Origin: JAXLXE01 sp046328115
GTDB lineage: Bacteria; Chloroflexota; UBA6077; JACCZL01
Assembly: GCA_046328115.1 (NCBI GenBank)
Contig: JAXLXE010000001.1
Span: 2,666,001 to 2,730,000 of the forward strand
Reading direction: 5' to 3'
Length of the DNA: 64,000 bases
The notes below the pieces were generated by a model, which worked only from the letters and a program-made list of their open reading frames with translations, had not been told where the DNA came from and searched no databases. Numbering within the stretch: the stretch's first letter is position 1; each line of letters opens with the position of its first letter. This document shows positions 24,283-31,819 of this stretch, in pieces. The translations under genes and the position numbers were made by a program.

Positions 24283-24738
24283 GTGTCAGCAGAACCGATC
24301 CTTCAGCAGATCCAGAACGCGCGCCTGGATCACGTATCCATCGCCGTTCACAGCATCCAGAAGGCGCTTGGCCTGTACCGCGATATTCTCGGCGGGCGTC
24401 CCGACCAGGCGGGAACGAACGATCGCGCCGGATTCCGGGTGCAGACCCTCAAGCTCCCTAACGGTGGGAAGATCGAGCTCATGGAGCCATCCCGCCCGGA
24501 TAGCTTTCTCGTGCGTTTTCTCGAGCAGCGCGGCGAAGGGATGCACCACATCACGGTGATCGTGCCGGACATCCACGGCGCAATCGAGCTGCTGCGTGGC
24601 CACGGGTACACCCCGGTCCAGATCAACCTTGAACGGCCACACTGGCAGGAGGCGTTTGTCCACCCCAAGGAATCGCACGGCGCCCTCATCCAACTGGTCC
24701 AGTCCGACCGCGCAGAGCTCAACAAGCCGTACGAGTAG
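24283..24738 (+). CDS. VOC-superfamily protein (methylmalonyl-CoA epimerase/glyoxalase-like)
   Basis: A 151-residue protein with two beta-alpha-beta-beta-beta units of the vicinal-oxygen-chelate fold. Likely metal ligands are His in LDHVSIAVHSI, Glu in KIELMEP and His in GMHHITVIVPD. The fourth ligand position, normally Glu in a G-x-L-I-E-L pattern, is Gln in GALIQLVQ. It most resembles methylmalonyl-CoA epimerase, but the reaction is not certain. The GTG at 24283 is used; the frame is open further upstream only as overlap with the divergent gene. Confidence 0.75.
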   Translation: MSAEPILQQIQNARLDHVSIAVHSIQKALGLYRDILGGRPDQAGTNDRAGFRVQTLKLPNGGKIELMEPSRPDSFLVRFLEQRGEGMHHITVIVPDIHGAIELLRGHGYTPVQINLERPHWQEAFVHPKESHGALIQLVQSDRAELNKPYE

Positions 24739-24742
24739 CCGG

Positions 24743-25861
24743 ATGTCCGGTGCGTCGCGCTATGCTGACATCCCAACCCCCAGTATGCTGGTGGACTGGG
24801 ACGTGCTCCGCCGAAACGCAAGGCGCATGGCCGCCCACGCCGCTCGGCACGGAGTCAATCTCCGGCCGCACGGCAAGACCCACAAGACCCGGGAGATCGC
24901 CCAGCTCCAGCTCGACGAAGGTGCGAGCGGGCTCACGCTGGCGCGCCTGGGCGAGTTGGAGGCGATGCTGCTACCGGACCTTCGGGACGTGCTGATCGCG
25001 TTCCCGCTGGTGGGCGCGGATAAGCTTGAGCGACTGGTCAAGATCAGCCGAGACCGTCGTGTGCTGGTGTCTCTGGACCATCTTGACGTTGCCAGCGGGA
25101 TCAGCGACGCCGCGGCGGCCGCGGGCACGCGCGTGCCCGTTCTGCTCGAGATCGACACCGGTGGCGGGCGCTGCGGGGTGCTGCCCGAGCGGGCGGCCGC
25201 TTTGGCTCAGGCCACGGATGCTCTGCCCGGGTTGGAGCTCGCGGGCATCATGACGCATGAGGGGCACGCGTATGCGGCCGAGAACCGCGCAGATCTGCGC
25301 GCGAGGAGCCTAGAAGCTGGAACCCTTATGGTCCAGACCGCGACGCGGCTTCGGGCCAACGGACACGACATGCGCATCGTCTCGGTGGGCTCCACACCGT
25401 CTGCGCTAGACATCGCGGAGGTGCAGGGCATCACGGAAATTCGGCCCGGCACGTACGTGTTTCAGGACTTCAACCAGGTGCGGCTAGGAGTGGCGAGTCT
25501 GGACGATTGTGCCGCGCGTGTCCTGGCCACCGTGGTGGCTCGGCCCGCGCCTGACCGGGCGGTGATCGACGCGGGTACGAAGGCGGTGGCGGCGGACCGG
25601 CACATGATCCGGGCGGAGCGAGATGGCTACGGAGCCGTGGTGGACCACCCGGGCTGGTTCTTCGCCCGCGCGAGCGAGGAGCACGGCGTGCTGCTCCGCG
25701 ACGAGGCAGCCCCGTCAACGGAGTTGTCCGTGGGCAACCGTGTGGAGGTCATTCCCAACCACATCTGCCCCGCGATCAATCTCTTCGACGAGCTGATCAT
25801 CGTCCGAAAAGGCGTCATCGAGGGTCGAATCGCCGTAGCGGCACGCGGGCGCTCACGCTAG
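24743..25861 (+). CDS. D-threonine aldolase/alanine racemase-fold PLP enzyme
   Basis: A 372-residue fold-type III PLP enzyme of the D-threonine aldolase and D-serine dehydratase (DSD1) group. The PLP lysine is K45 in LRPHGKTHKT; EIDTGGGRCG and SVGSTPSA bind PLP. The C-terminal PNHICPAINL carries the His and Cys that coordinate the divalent metal in this family. It would cleave D-3-hydroxyamino acids or deaminate D-serine. ATG 24743 lies 4 bases after the VOC stop, so the two are probably co-transcribed. Confidence 0.87.
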   Translation: MSGASRYADIPTPSMLVDWDVLRRNARRMAAHAARHGVNLRPHGKTHKTREIAQLQLDEGASGLTLARLGELEAMLLPDLRDVLIAFPLVGADKLERLVKISRDRRVLVSLDHLDVASGISDAAAAAGTRVPVLLEIDTGGGRCGVLPERAAALAQATDALPGLELAGIMTHEGHAYAAENRADLRARSLEAGTLMVQTATRLRANGHDMRIVSVGSTPSALDIAEVQGITEIRPGTYVFQDFNQVRLGVASLDDCAARVLATVVARPAPDRAVIDAGTKAVAADRHMIRAERDGYGAVVDHPGWFFARASEEHGVLLRDEAAPSTELSVGNRVEVIPNHICPAINLFDELIIVRKGVIEGRIAVAARGRSR

Positions 25862-25924
25862 AGACAGGGGCACGCAGGACCTCAGGCGGAACCCTTCGTC
25901 GCGCTCGCACGTCCCACAGTCAGG

Positions 25925-26857
25925 ATGTCCCGTCGCATCGCCACCACCCTGCTGAGCTTCACGTTCGCGATCCTCGCGAGCCTTGGGCTCCCCCGCGGAG
26001 CCGAGGCCGCCTGCGAGTTCCGCCTGGGTTTCAGGTCGCTCCGCGATCAGATCCCTGAGCGTGTTGGCCAGTGCCTGGAGAACGAGCACTTCAATACCCA
26101 GAATGGCGACTCACTCCAGCGCACCACGGGCGGTCTGCTCGTCTGGCGGAAGGTGGACAACTGGACCGCGTTCACGGATGGTGCGAGAACCTGGATCAAC
26201 GGTCCGTTCGGGCTGCAAAGCCGGCTGAATTCGGAGAGATTTAGCTGGGAGCAGCCCGCTGCCGACTCGGCCCGAGCCGCCCCTCCCGCTTCCGACGCGC
26301 GCGCTCCCGCGACAGCAGACAACCTGGTCTCCAGCGTTGCTGGGCACCTTGACGCCTTCTGGAAAGAGGCGACCCGTTCCCTCGGCATGGCCTACGTCAC
26401 GCCACGGGTCATCACATTTGTCAGTGGACAAGCGTTGCAGACCGGCTGCGGTGGCGGGAGACTGGCGAGCCACGGCTACTGCGCCCGCGATCGGACAATC
26501 TACCTCGACACGGGTACCAGCAACGACTACTCGCTGGGGACTTTGCTCGGGCAGAACATGGACTTTGCCGTGGTGACCATCGTCGCGCACGAGTGGGGAC
26601 ACCACGTTCAGGCAGTTTCGCGCGGCTCCGCGGGGCCAACAGCAAGTAATCCGCGGGCCTACGAGCTTCAGGCAGACTGCTACGCCGGCCTGTTCGCCGC
26701 CTGGGCCCGCCAGCGCGGTTTTCTGGATCCCGGCGACATCGAAGAAGCGCAGTTCATCGCGTTCCACTCTGGCGACGTGGCGCACGGTTCGGGCGCACAG
26801 CGGGTGAGCGCCTTTAACCGCGGGCTTGCGGCCCAGCGAGTGAGCGGCTGCGCGTAG
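25925..26857 (+). CDS. Secreted neutral zinc metallopeptidase (YpfJ-like)
   Basis: A 310-residue exported protein with a signal peptide (ATTLLSFTFAILASLGLPRGAEA region). The zinc motif is HEWGHH (HExxH), with the third ligand probably the Glu in YELQADCYAGLFA. The C-terminal half (YLDTGTSNDYSLG, HVQAVSRGSAGPTAS, AFHSGDVAHGSGAQRVSAFNRG) fits the putative neutral zinc metallopeptidase family. The N-terminal 100 residues (ENEHFNTQNGDSLQRTTGGL) look like a separate beta domain found in other extracellular Chloroflexota-type proteins. The substrate is unknown. Confidence 0.83.
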   Translation: MSRRIATTLLSFTFAILASLGLPRGAEAACEFRLGFRSLRDQIPERVGQCLENEHFNTQNGDSLQRTTGGLLVWRKVDNWTAFTDGARTWINGPFGLQSRLNSERFSWEQPAADSARAAPPASDARAPATADNLVSSVAGHLDAFWKEATRSLGMAYVTPRVITFVSGQALQTGCGGGRLASHGYCARDRTIYLDTGTSNDYSLGTLLGQNMDFAVVTIVAHEWGHHVQAVSRGSAGPTASNPRAYELQADCYAGLFAAWARQRGFLDPGDIEEAQFIAFHSGDVAHGSGAQRVSAFNRGLAAQRVSGCA

Positions 26858-27046
26858 CCCGTCGCCTTGCCGCAGGCGGGGAGATTGGCTACCCTGCACC
26901 GTGCGATTGCGTTCCCGTGGCGAGACTGCCCACAACGTATTCCCACGCGCGCTGGCCCACGCACCGGGCGCGACGTCAATGGCGGATGCGTGAGCAGCGG
27001 CGCCCCCGCAAGTCGGCGATTTAGCCGGGCCGCCAGGAAGGCCGGC

Positions 27047-27637
27047 ATGCAGGCCCTGCGCGATCCAGGCGCCACGGAGCCTGGGCGCATCACCGGCCCC
27101 CGCTTCGCGGCGTTGGCCGGCATCACGCTGGTAACGGTCACCACGGTCTTTGCGTGGACTCGGCCACTCCCCGTGCAGGCGCCTACGGCAAGCGCGACGG
27201 CGGTTGCGGAGCCCGTCGCGGTCCCGGGGGCGGTCAGCGCCAGCGCCACCCTCGCGCCCGCGGTCGCGCTGACGCCGTATGACTCCGCCGCGCGCCGATT
27301 TCGAGTGTCCCCTGCCGTGCTCAGGGCATTGCATCAGGTGGAGTCCAACGCGGCGGGGGATGGATGCCTGCCAAACGCCACGGGATCCGGCGCCGTTGGG
27401 CCCATGCAGTTCAAGCGCGAGACCTTTCAGACCTACGGGGTGGATGGCAACGGCGACGGACAGGCGGACATCTGCGGCGCTGTGGACTCGATATTCTCGG
27501 CAGCCAACTTCCTCCGCGGAAAGGGGGCGGACGCGGAGATGACCAGCGCGGCAACCCGAGATGCCCTGGTGGCGTACGGCACAGACGTGGAGCGCGTGCT
27601 GGCGCTGGCCGAGCATCTTGAGCGCAACGACCGGTGA
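27047..27637 (+). CDS. Membrane-anchored lytic transglycosylase-like protein (SLT domain)
   Basis: A 196-residue protein with one N-terminal hydrophobic helix (FAALAGITLVTVTTVFAW) and a lysozyme-like SLT domain. The catalytic Glu is in LRALHQVESNAAG; GSGAVGPMQFKRETF is the typical GxMQ follow-up and AANFLRG the later helix. It would cleave peptidoglycan between MurNAc and GlcNAc. ATG 27047 has AGGAAGG just upstream; the frame is open back to 26867. It overlaps corA by 4 bases (GTGA). Confidence 0.78.
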   Translation: MQALRDPGATEPGRITGPRFAALAGITLVTVTTVFAWTRPLPVQAPTASATAVAEPVAVPGAVSASATLAPAVALTPYDSAARRFRVSPAVLRALHQVESNAAGDGCLPNATGSGAVGPMQFKRETFQTYGVDGNGDGQADICGAVDSIFSAANFLRGKGADAEMTSAATRDALVAYGTDVERVLALAEHLERNDR

Positions 27638-28659
27638 GCATCGTTGACCGTGCCGAGGACACGAGTGGACGCTCCGACGCCGCCGTCCAGCCGGGCGATG
27701 TCCGCGTCATGGTCTACCGCGCAGGCACGCTCAACCAGGATGTCTCAGTGGAGCAGATCAGCGACCTCATCGGCGACCCTGCCGCGCTCATCTGGGTGGA
27801 CGTGTTCCGACCATCAAGGGAGAGACTGGCCGCCCTGAGCGCGGAGTTTGCCCTTCACCCCCTGGCCGTCGCGGATCTAGCGCGGTCGCACCAGCGACCG
27901 AAGATGGATCAGTACGAGAACCAGAGCCTCGTGGTGCTCTTCGGCGCGCGATTTACGCACAGTGATGAGCTGATGCGTGACGAGGTTGACATCTTCACCG
28001 GCCGCAACTTCGTCCTCACAGTCCACACGGCCCCACTGCCGGCGCTAGCCAGGTTTCGCGCTCGCTGGATGGAGGAGCCCGCCATCGTCGAGCCAAGTCC
28101 ATGCGCATTCCTGGTCTATCGCCTGGCAGATGAGATCATCTCTGACTACTTTCCGGTGGTGGACCGTCTCGAGGAGCGCCTCGACATGGCTGAAGACCGC
28201 TTGTTCTCCAGCTTCGATAGACACTTTCTGCGCTCCGTAATGGGTCTGCGCCGCGATCTCATTGAGCTCCGCAGAACCCTCGGGCCCCAGCGCGACGTGT
28301 TTACCGCGCTGGCACGGCACGACACGGTAGGCGTCGCGGAGTCGGCGGCGTACTTCTCGGACCTTGTGGACCTGGTGCTTCGGGTCACGGACACGGTGGA
28401 CACCATGCGAGACCGGCTTGCCGCGGCACTGGAATCCTACCTCACGCTCCAGTCCAACTCTCTCAACGTCACCATGAAGCGTCTCACCGCGATCACAGTG
28501 GTAGTTCAGGTACCACTGATCATCGCGGGGATCTACGGCATGAACTTTCAACACATGCCGGAGCTGGAGTGGGAGCTGGGCTATCCGTTGGCCGTGTTGC
28601 TCATGCTAGTCACCGCGGTCGCGAGCATGGCACTGTTCAAAGTGAAGGATTGGCTGTGA
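27634..28659 (+). CDS. corA: CorA-family magnesium/divalent cation transporter
   Basis: A 341-residue transporter. The long N-terminal cytoplasmic domain (LIWVDVFRPSRERLAAL, LHPLAVADLARSHQRPK, VFTGRNFVLTVH) ends in two C-terminal helices. The signature YGMNFQHMPELEW (GMN pore motif) follows helix 1. It takes up Mg2+ or Co2+ as a pentamer. The GTG start overlaps the transglycosylase stop, and its own stop overlaps the next GTG. Confidence 0.93.
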   Translation: MSIVDRAEDTSGRSDAAVQPGDVRVMVYRAGTLNQDVSVEQISDLIGDPAALIWVDVFRPSRERLAALSAEFALHPLAVADLARSHQRPKMDQYENQSLVVLFGARFTHSDELMRDEVDIFTGRNFVLTVHTAPLPALARFRARWMEEPAIVEPSPCAFLVYRLADEIISDYFPVVDRLEERLDMAEDRLFSSFDRHFLRSVMGLRRDLIELRRTLGPQRDVFTALARHDTVGVAESAAYFSDLVDLVLRVTDTVDTMRDRLAAALESYLTLQSNSLNVTMKRLTAITVVVQVPLIIAGIYGMNFQHMPELEWELGYPLAVLLMLVTAVASMALFKVKDWL

Positions 28660-29432
28660 TCACTGACCCACCCGTTCTGGTGGACGCCGGCGGACCTGTG
28701 GCGCGGCTCACTTTGAACCGCCCCTCGCGTCGCAACGCCCTCGATGGAGAACTGGCACCAGCGCTGGTCAGCGCCATCCAGGAGGCCAGCGCGCATTCAT
28801 CGACACGAGTCATCATCCTGACCGGGGCAGGATCTGCCTTTTGCGCCGGTGCTGACCTCGCCGGCCTGGCCCGGGACGCGGCGACCGGCGACTCCGGCTT
28901 GACAGGGAGTCACTTTGCGCGGGTGGAGCCAGTGTACCGTGCGCTTATTGGCACACCGCAGCCAACGATCGCCATGATCAACGGCTTTGCACTGGCAGGC
29001 GGGTGCGGCATTGCCACCGCCTGCGACATCGCGATTGCTTCCGAGTCCGCCGAGCTAGGATACCCAGAGGTCCACCTGGGCCTGGCCCCGGCAATGGTCA
29101 TGGTGCTGCTGTTCCGGCTTGTGGGATTCCGGGCCGGGCTCGAGCTGGCGCTGAGCGGGCGGCGAATTCCCGCCTCGGAGGCCGCGACCCTCGGACTTAT
29201 CAACCGCGCTGTCCCCAGCGGCGAGCTTGAACCCACCGTTTTGCGCACGGCCGAGGCATTGCTCGGCCACAGTGGCACCGCGCTGGCAACCATCAAACGC
29301 GCCGCCTGGAGCCTACCAGACCTGGACATCTCGCGCGGCCTCTCGGCGGCGCGGGACCTGAGTACGTTGTGCGCGCTCAGCCCTGAGGCAGTGACCGGCA
29401 TGCAGGCGTTCCTCGCCCGTAGCAACCATTGA
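28656..29432 (+). CDS. Enoyl-CoA hydratase/isomerase family protein
   Basis: A 258-residue crotonase-fold protein. VARLTLNRPSRRNALDGEL, SAFCAGADLAGL (oxyanion hole) and INGFALAGGCGIATACD (second oxyanion hole) are clear. At the first catalytic acid position of enoyl-CoA hydratases the sequence has LGYPEVHLGLAPAM with Glu; the second position (the usual GExx of hydratases) is not evident. So isomerase or another crotonase activity is possible. GTG 28656 overlaps the corA stop. Confidence 0.83.
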   Translation: MITDPPVLVDAGGPVARLTLNRPSRRNALDGELAPALVSAIQEASAHSSTRVIILTGAGSAFCAGADLAGLARDAATGDSGLTGSHFARVEPVYRALIGTPQPTIAMINGFALAGGCGIATACDIAIASESAELGYPEVHLGLAPAMVMVLLFRLVGFRAGLELALSGRRIPASEAATLGLINRAVPSGELEPTVLRTAEALLGHSGTALATIKRAAWSLPDLDISRGLSAARDLSTLCALSPEAVTGMQAFLARSNH

Positions 29433-30007
29433 ACGATCGCGGACCGCCCGATCCTCGCGACCCGAGCGGCTATCCGGACCCGGGACGGCCGGATTTCTGC
29501 GGGCGTTGCGCCGGCCAAATGACCGCGCGCGTCAGCGGCGGCCGGGAACGACCCGCTTGCTCAGAGTGCGGATGGACATACTACGCCAAGAATGCACTGG
29601 GCGCGGCGGTGGCGATCGTCGACAGCGCATCTGACGCGATATTACTGGTTCAGCGCGCACACAACCCGTACTCTGGGCAGTGGATGCTACCGGCCGGGTT
29701 CGTGGAATACGGCGAAACCGCCTGGGACACAGCCGTGCGCGAAGCGCTCGAAGAGACCGGACTGGAGATAGCGCTCACCGAGCTCTGGGGGCTCTACTTC
29801 GGATCAGATGACCCGCGGAACGTGGCGCATCTCGCGGTGTACGGCGCGCGAATAACCGGTGGGTCACTGCAAGCCGGGGACGACGCCGCGGATGCCCGGT
29901 TCTTTCGAGCCACCGAGCTTCCAGACGCCATTGCCTTCGCGGCGCACCGCCAGGTCCTGGGAGATTGGCGCGCAAATCGCGTGGGGACTCGGGCTCGCGG
30001 GGGATGA
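29429..30007 (+). CDS. NUDIX hydrolase with N-terminal zinc ribbon
   Basis: A 192-residue protein. The N-terminus has two CxxC pairs (CGRC and CSEC, about 20 residues apart), a zinc ribbon as in NADH pyrophosphatase NudC-like proteins. The Nudix box is complete (GFVEYGETAWDTAVREALEE, then TGL). It hydrolyses a nucleoside diphosphate linked to another group; the zinc ribbon favours NADH or ADP-ribose-like substrates, but this is inference. The TTG start at 29429 overlaps the enoyl-CoA hydratase stop as TTGA. Confidence 0.85.
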   Translation: MNDRGPPDPRDPSGYPDPGRPDFCGRCAGQMTARVSGGRERPACSECGWTYYAKNALGAAVAIVDSASDAILLVQRAHNPYSGQWMLPAGFVEYGETAWDTAVREALEETGLEIALTELWGLYFGSDDPRNVAHLAVYGARITGGSLQAGDDAADARFFRATELPDAIAFAAHRQVLGDWRANRVGTRARGG

Positions 30008-30031
30008 GAGCGCCCTTCACCGGGCGCCCTC
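30006..30031. terminator. Bidirectional stem-loop between NUDIX and cupin genes
   Basis: The arms GAGAGCGCCC (30006-30015) and GGGCGCCCTC (30022-30031) pair with one mismatch around a 6-base loop. It starts at the NUDIX stop codon and lies 14 bases past the stop of the convergent cupin gene. No U-tract. Confidence 0.5.
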
Positions 30032-30044
30032 ACCTGTTCAGCGC

Positions 30045-30440
30045 CTACTTGGGGAGTGGCTTACAGCCAGGCCGATCGTACCGGTGAAACTCGCCTCGCG
30101 CATTGATCGCGATGCGGATGGAGGGCGTATCGCCCACCGGCTCGATGTGATGCCATCGCTCCTTGGGCCCCAGCACGAAGTCTCCAGCTTTCGCGTGAAT
30201 CGGTCCGGCTTCGCCCTCGATGTACCAGTCTATCTCACCCTCGACGACGACCCACCACTCATCATGAAGATGGTAGTGCGTGTCGTTCACGTGCCCCGGC
30301 GGGTGACAGATGATGAACGCCTGGATATCGTCCGTCATCACGAGTGTCTCAGACCAGGGCGCCGCGCCTTTGCGGGCTTTGAGCTCCTCAACCCGAGTCT
30401 GCAATGAACCAGTGTCTAGCAACGGCAACCGAACGGCCAT
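30045..30440 (-). CDS. Single-domain cupin protein
   Basis: A 131-residue small beta-barrel. The metal-binding motif 1 is HYHLHDEWWVVVEGEIDWYIEGE (landmarks only: G-x-HxH-x-E-like pattern near residues 66-77) and motif 2 is GDFVLGPKERWHHIEPVG. It has the layout of a metal cupin, binding a divalent metal with His, His, Glu and His; the reaction is unknown. ATG 30440 has GGGAGG 5 bases upstream. It is convergent with the NUDIX gene. Confidence 0.75.
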   Translation of the reverse strand: MAVRLPLLDTGSLQTRVEELKARKGAAPWSETLVMTDDIQAFIICHPPGHVNDTHYHLHDEWWVVVEGEIDWYIEGEAGPIHAKAGDFVLGPKERWHHIEPVGDTPSIRIAINARGEFHRYDRPGCKPLPK

Positions 30441-30505
30441 CGCACCCTCCCGACCCCGCCTTGGGGATGGGGGCATTGTAGCGGAGTGTCACCGGGACGA
30501 CAGGG

Positions 30506-30712
30506 CTAGTTCACGCCGATCTGCACGTCTGGGAGCGCGTGCGGCTCAAGAGCCGGCACCGGGGTGGCCACCTGCAGGAATGTCTGGGGGCGGGCAATGT
30601 TTACCACGTTGGACCTGATCTCCTCGAGATAAGTCCCGAGCGCGCCCAGGGCGACAATGAGCGCAAACAGCGCTGCAAAGCCCAGCCGGCGCGCACGCCG
30701 AGTGTGAAACAT
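30506..30712 (-). CDS. Small single-pass membrane protein
   Basis: A 68-residue protein with a basic N-terminus (RRARR), one strong hydrophobic helix (LGFAALFALIVALGALGTYL), then a soluble tail (ARPQTFLQVATPVPAL). I do not recognise a family. ATG 30712 follows an in-frame GTG at 30718. It follows the EEP-family gene on the same strand after 108 bases; coding is supported only by composition and layout. Confidence 0.45.
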   Translation of the reverse strand: MFHTRRARRLGFAALFALIVALGALGTYLEEIRSNVVNIARPQTFLQVATPVPALEPHALPDVQIGVN

Positions 30713-30820
30713 GAACACCTGAATCCCGCGCCACTCGGCGCGCTCGAGCCATTGAGCTCATCGTCTCACACCACAACAATGCGCGGGGCAGCGGTATTCC
30801 GGGCCCGTCGGAGCGCCCAG

Positions 30821-31819
30821 TCAGGCGGCTCGCCGTCTCTCGCGCGCCACTCTGAACCCCGCAACTACGGGCAGATGGTCGCTCCCGCCGCCGTCGCCCG
30901 TCAGGGCCCATGCGGCCTTGAGCTGACCACTGTGGAAGATGTGATCCAGGCGCAGCATTGGCCAGGGTGCGGGCATTGAACGGGGGAATGAGCCCAGTCT
31001 AGGGAATGTGTGGCCCAGGCCGCGCCCCACGTCGAGGTAGGCGTCCCGCAGATGCTCGCTCAGCACCCGGTGCTCAAAGCTACGTTCCGTCATGTTGAAA
31101 TCGCCGAGCACCAGAAGAGGCGTGTGGATCTTCCGCGTGAGGTCGGAGAGCCGCAACACTTCATCCCGGCGTGCCGAGCTGTCGAAACTTGCATCAGGCG
31201 GGCTCAGCGAGATCCGAGCCCGGGGAATCACGGTGTGCACATTCAGGACCGTCACTCGGGCAGACGGGTGCACGAGATCCGCCCGCAGGCACCAGTGACC
31301 GGACCCGCTGAGTCGAAATTCCTCCACGTTTTCCAGTGGGAATCGGCTCAGCAAAGCTGCGCCCGCCGCGCGCTCGGCAGGACGAAAGTAACGGTACGGG
31401 AACGACCAACCCACCAGCCGATCGATCGCCTCCGCCGATACGTCCGTCACCTCCTGCAGCGCGACGAGATCAGCACCCTGATCCATGATACTGGCCGCCG
31501 TGGCGTGGTGATGGGCGTTTGAATGCAACACGTTGAATGTCATGACCGTGAAGTCGCTGGGGCTCTTCCCGCCCCGGCGTAGGTATCGGCGGCCCCACGT
31601 CGACGCAAAGACCGCCATGGCCGCCACATTCGCGGCCACGCCCACGCGCGACCCCCTCGCCCCGGCTGCCACGGCCAGTGCGGGCGCGGCGGCAAAGCCC
31701 CACGGCGCAAAATCCTCAACCAGCTCGGGCCAGCCGCGCACACCAGAAATGCGCGGACGGGAGATCCCGTACGTCAACGCGGCCACACCAGCGGCCGCGG
31801 TCATTGCAAGCAACCTCAC
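30821..31819 (-). CDS. Membrane-linked endonuclease/exonuclease/phosphatase family protein
   Basis: A 332-residue protein. Two or three N-terminal hydrophobic helices precede an EEP domain with the metal and catalytic motifs in order: TVMTFNVLHSN, LVALQEV, VLNVHTVIPRAR, VLGDFNMTER, and GSDHLPVVA with the catalytic His. EEP proteins cleave phosphodiesters in DNA, RNA, or lipids such as sphingomyelin. Membrane anchoring with an outward-facing domain is expected. The GTG start overlaps the stop of the secreted glycosidase-like gene (GTGA). Confidence 0.8.
   Translation of the reverse strand: MRLLAMTAAAGVAALTYGISRPRISGVRGWPELVEDFAPWGFAAAPALAVAAGARGSRVGVAANVAAMAVFASTWGRRYLRRGGKSPSDFTVMTFNVLHSNAHHHATAASIMDQGADLVALQEVTDVSAEAIDRLVGWSFPYRYFRPAERAAGAALLSRFPLENVEEFRLSGSGHWCLRADLVHPSARVTVLNVHTVIPRARISLSPPDASFDSSARRDEVLRLSDLTRKIHTPLLVLGDFNMTERSFEHRVLSEHLRDAYLDVGRGLGHTFPRLGSFPRSMPAPWPMLRLDHIFHSGQLKAAWALTGDGGGSDHLPVVAGFRVARERRRAA

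Noticed and set aside
26111..27616. Minus-strand open frame of about 501 codons
   Set aside because: Antisense to the zinc peptidase and transglycosylase genes; no recognisable motif.
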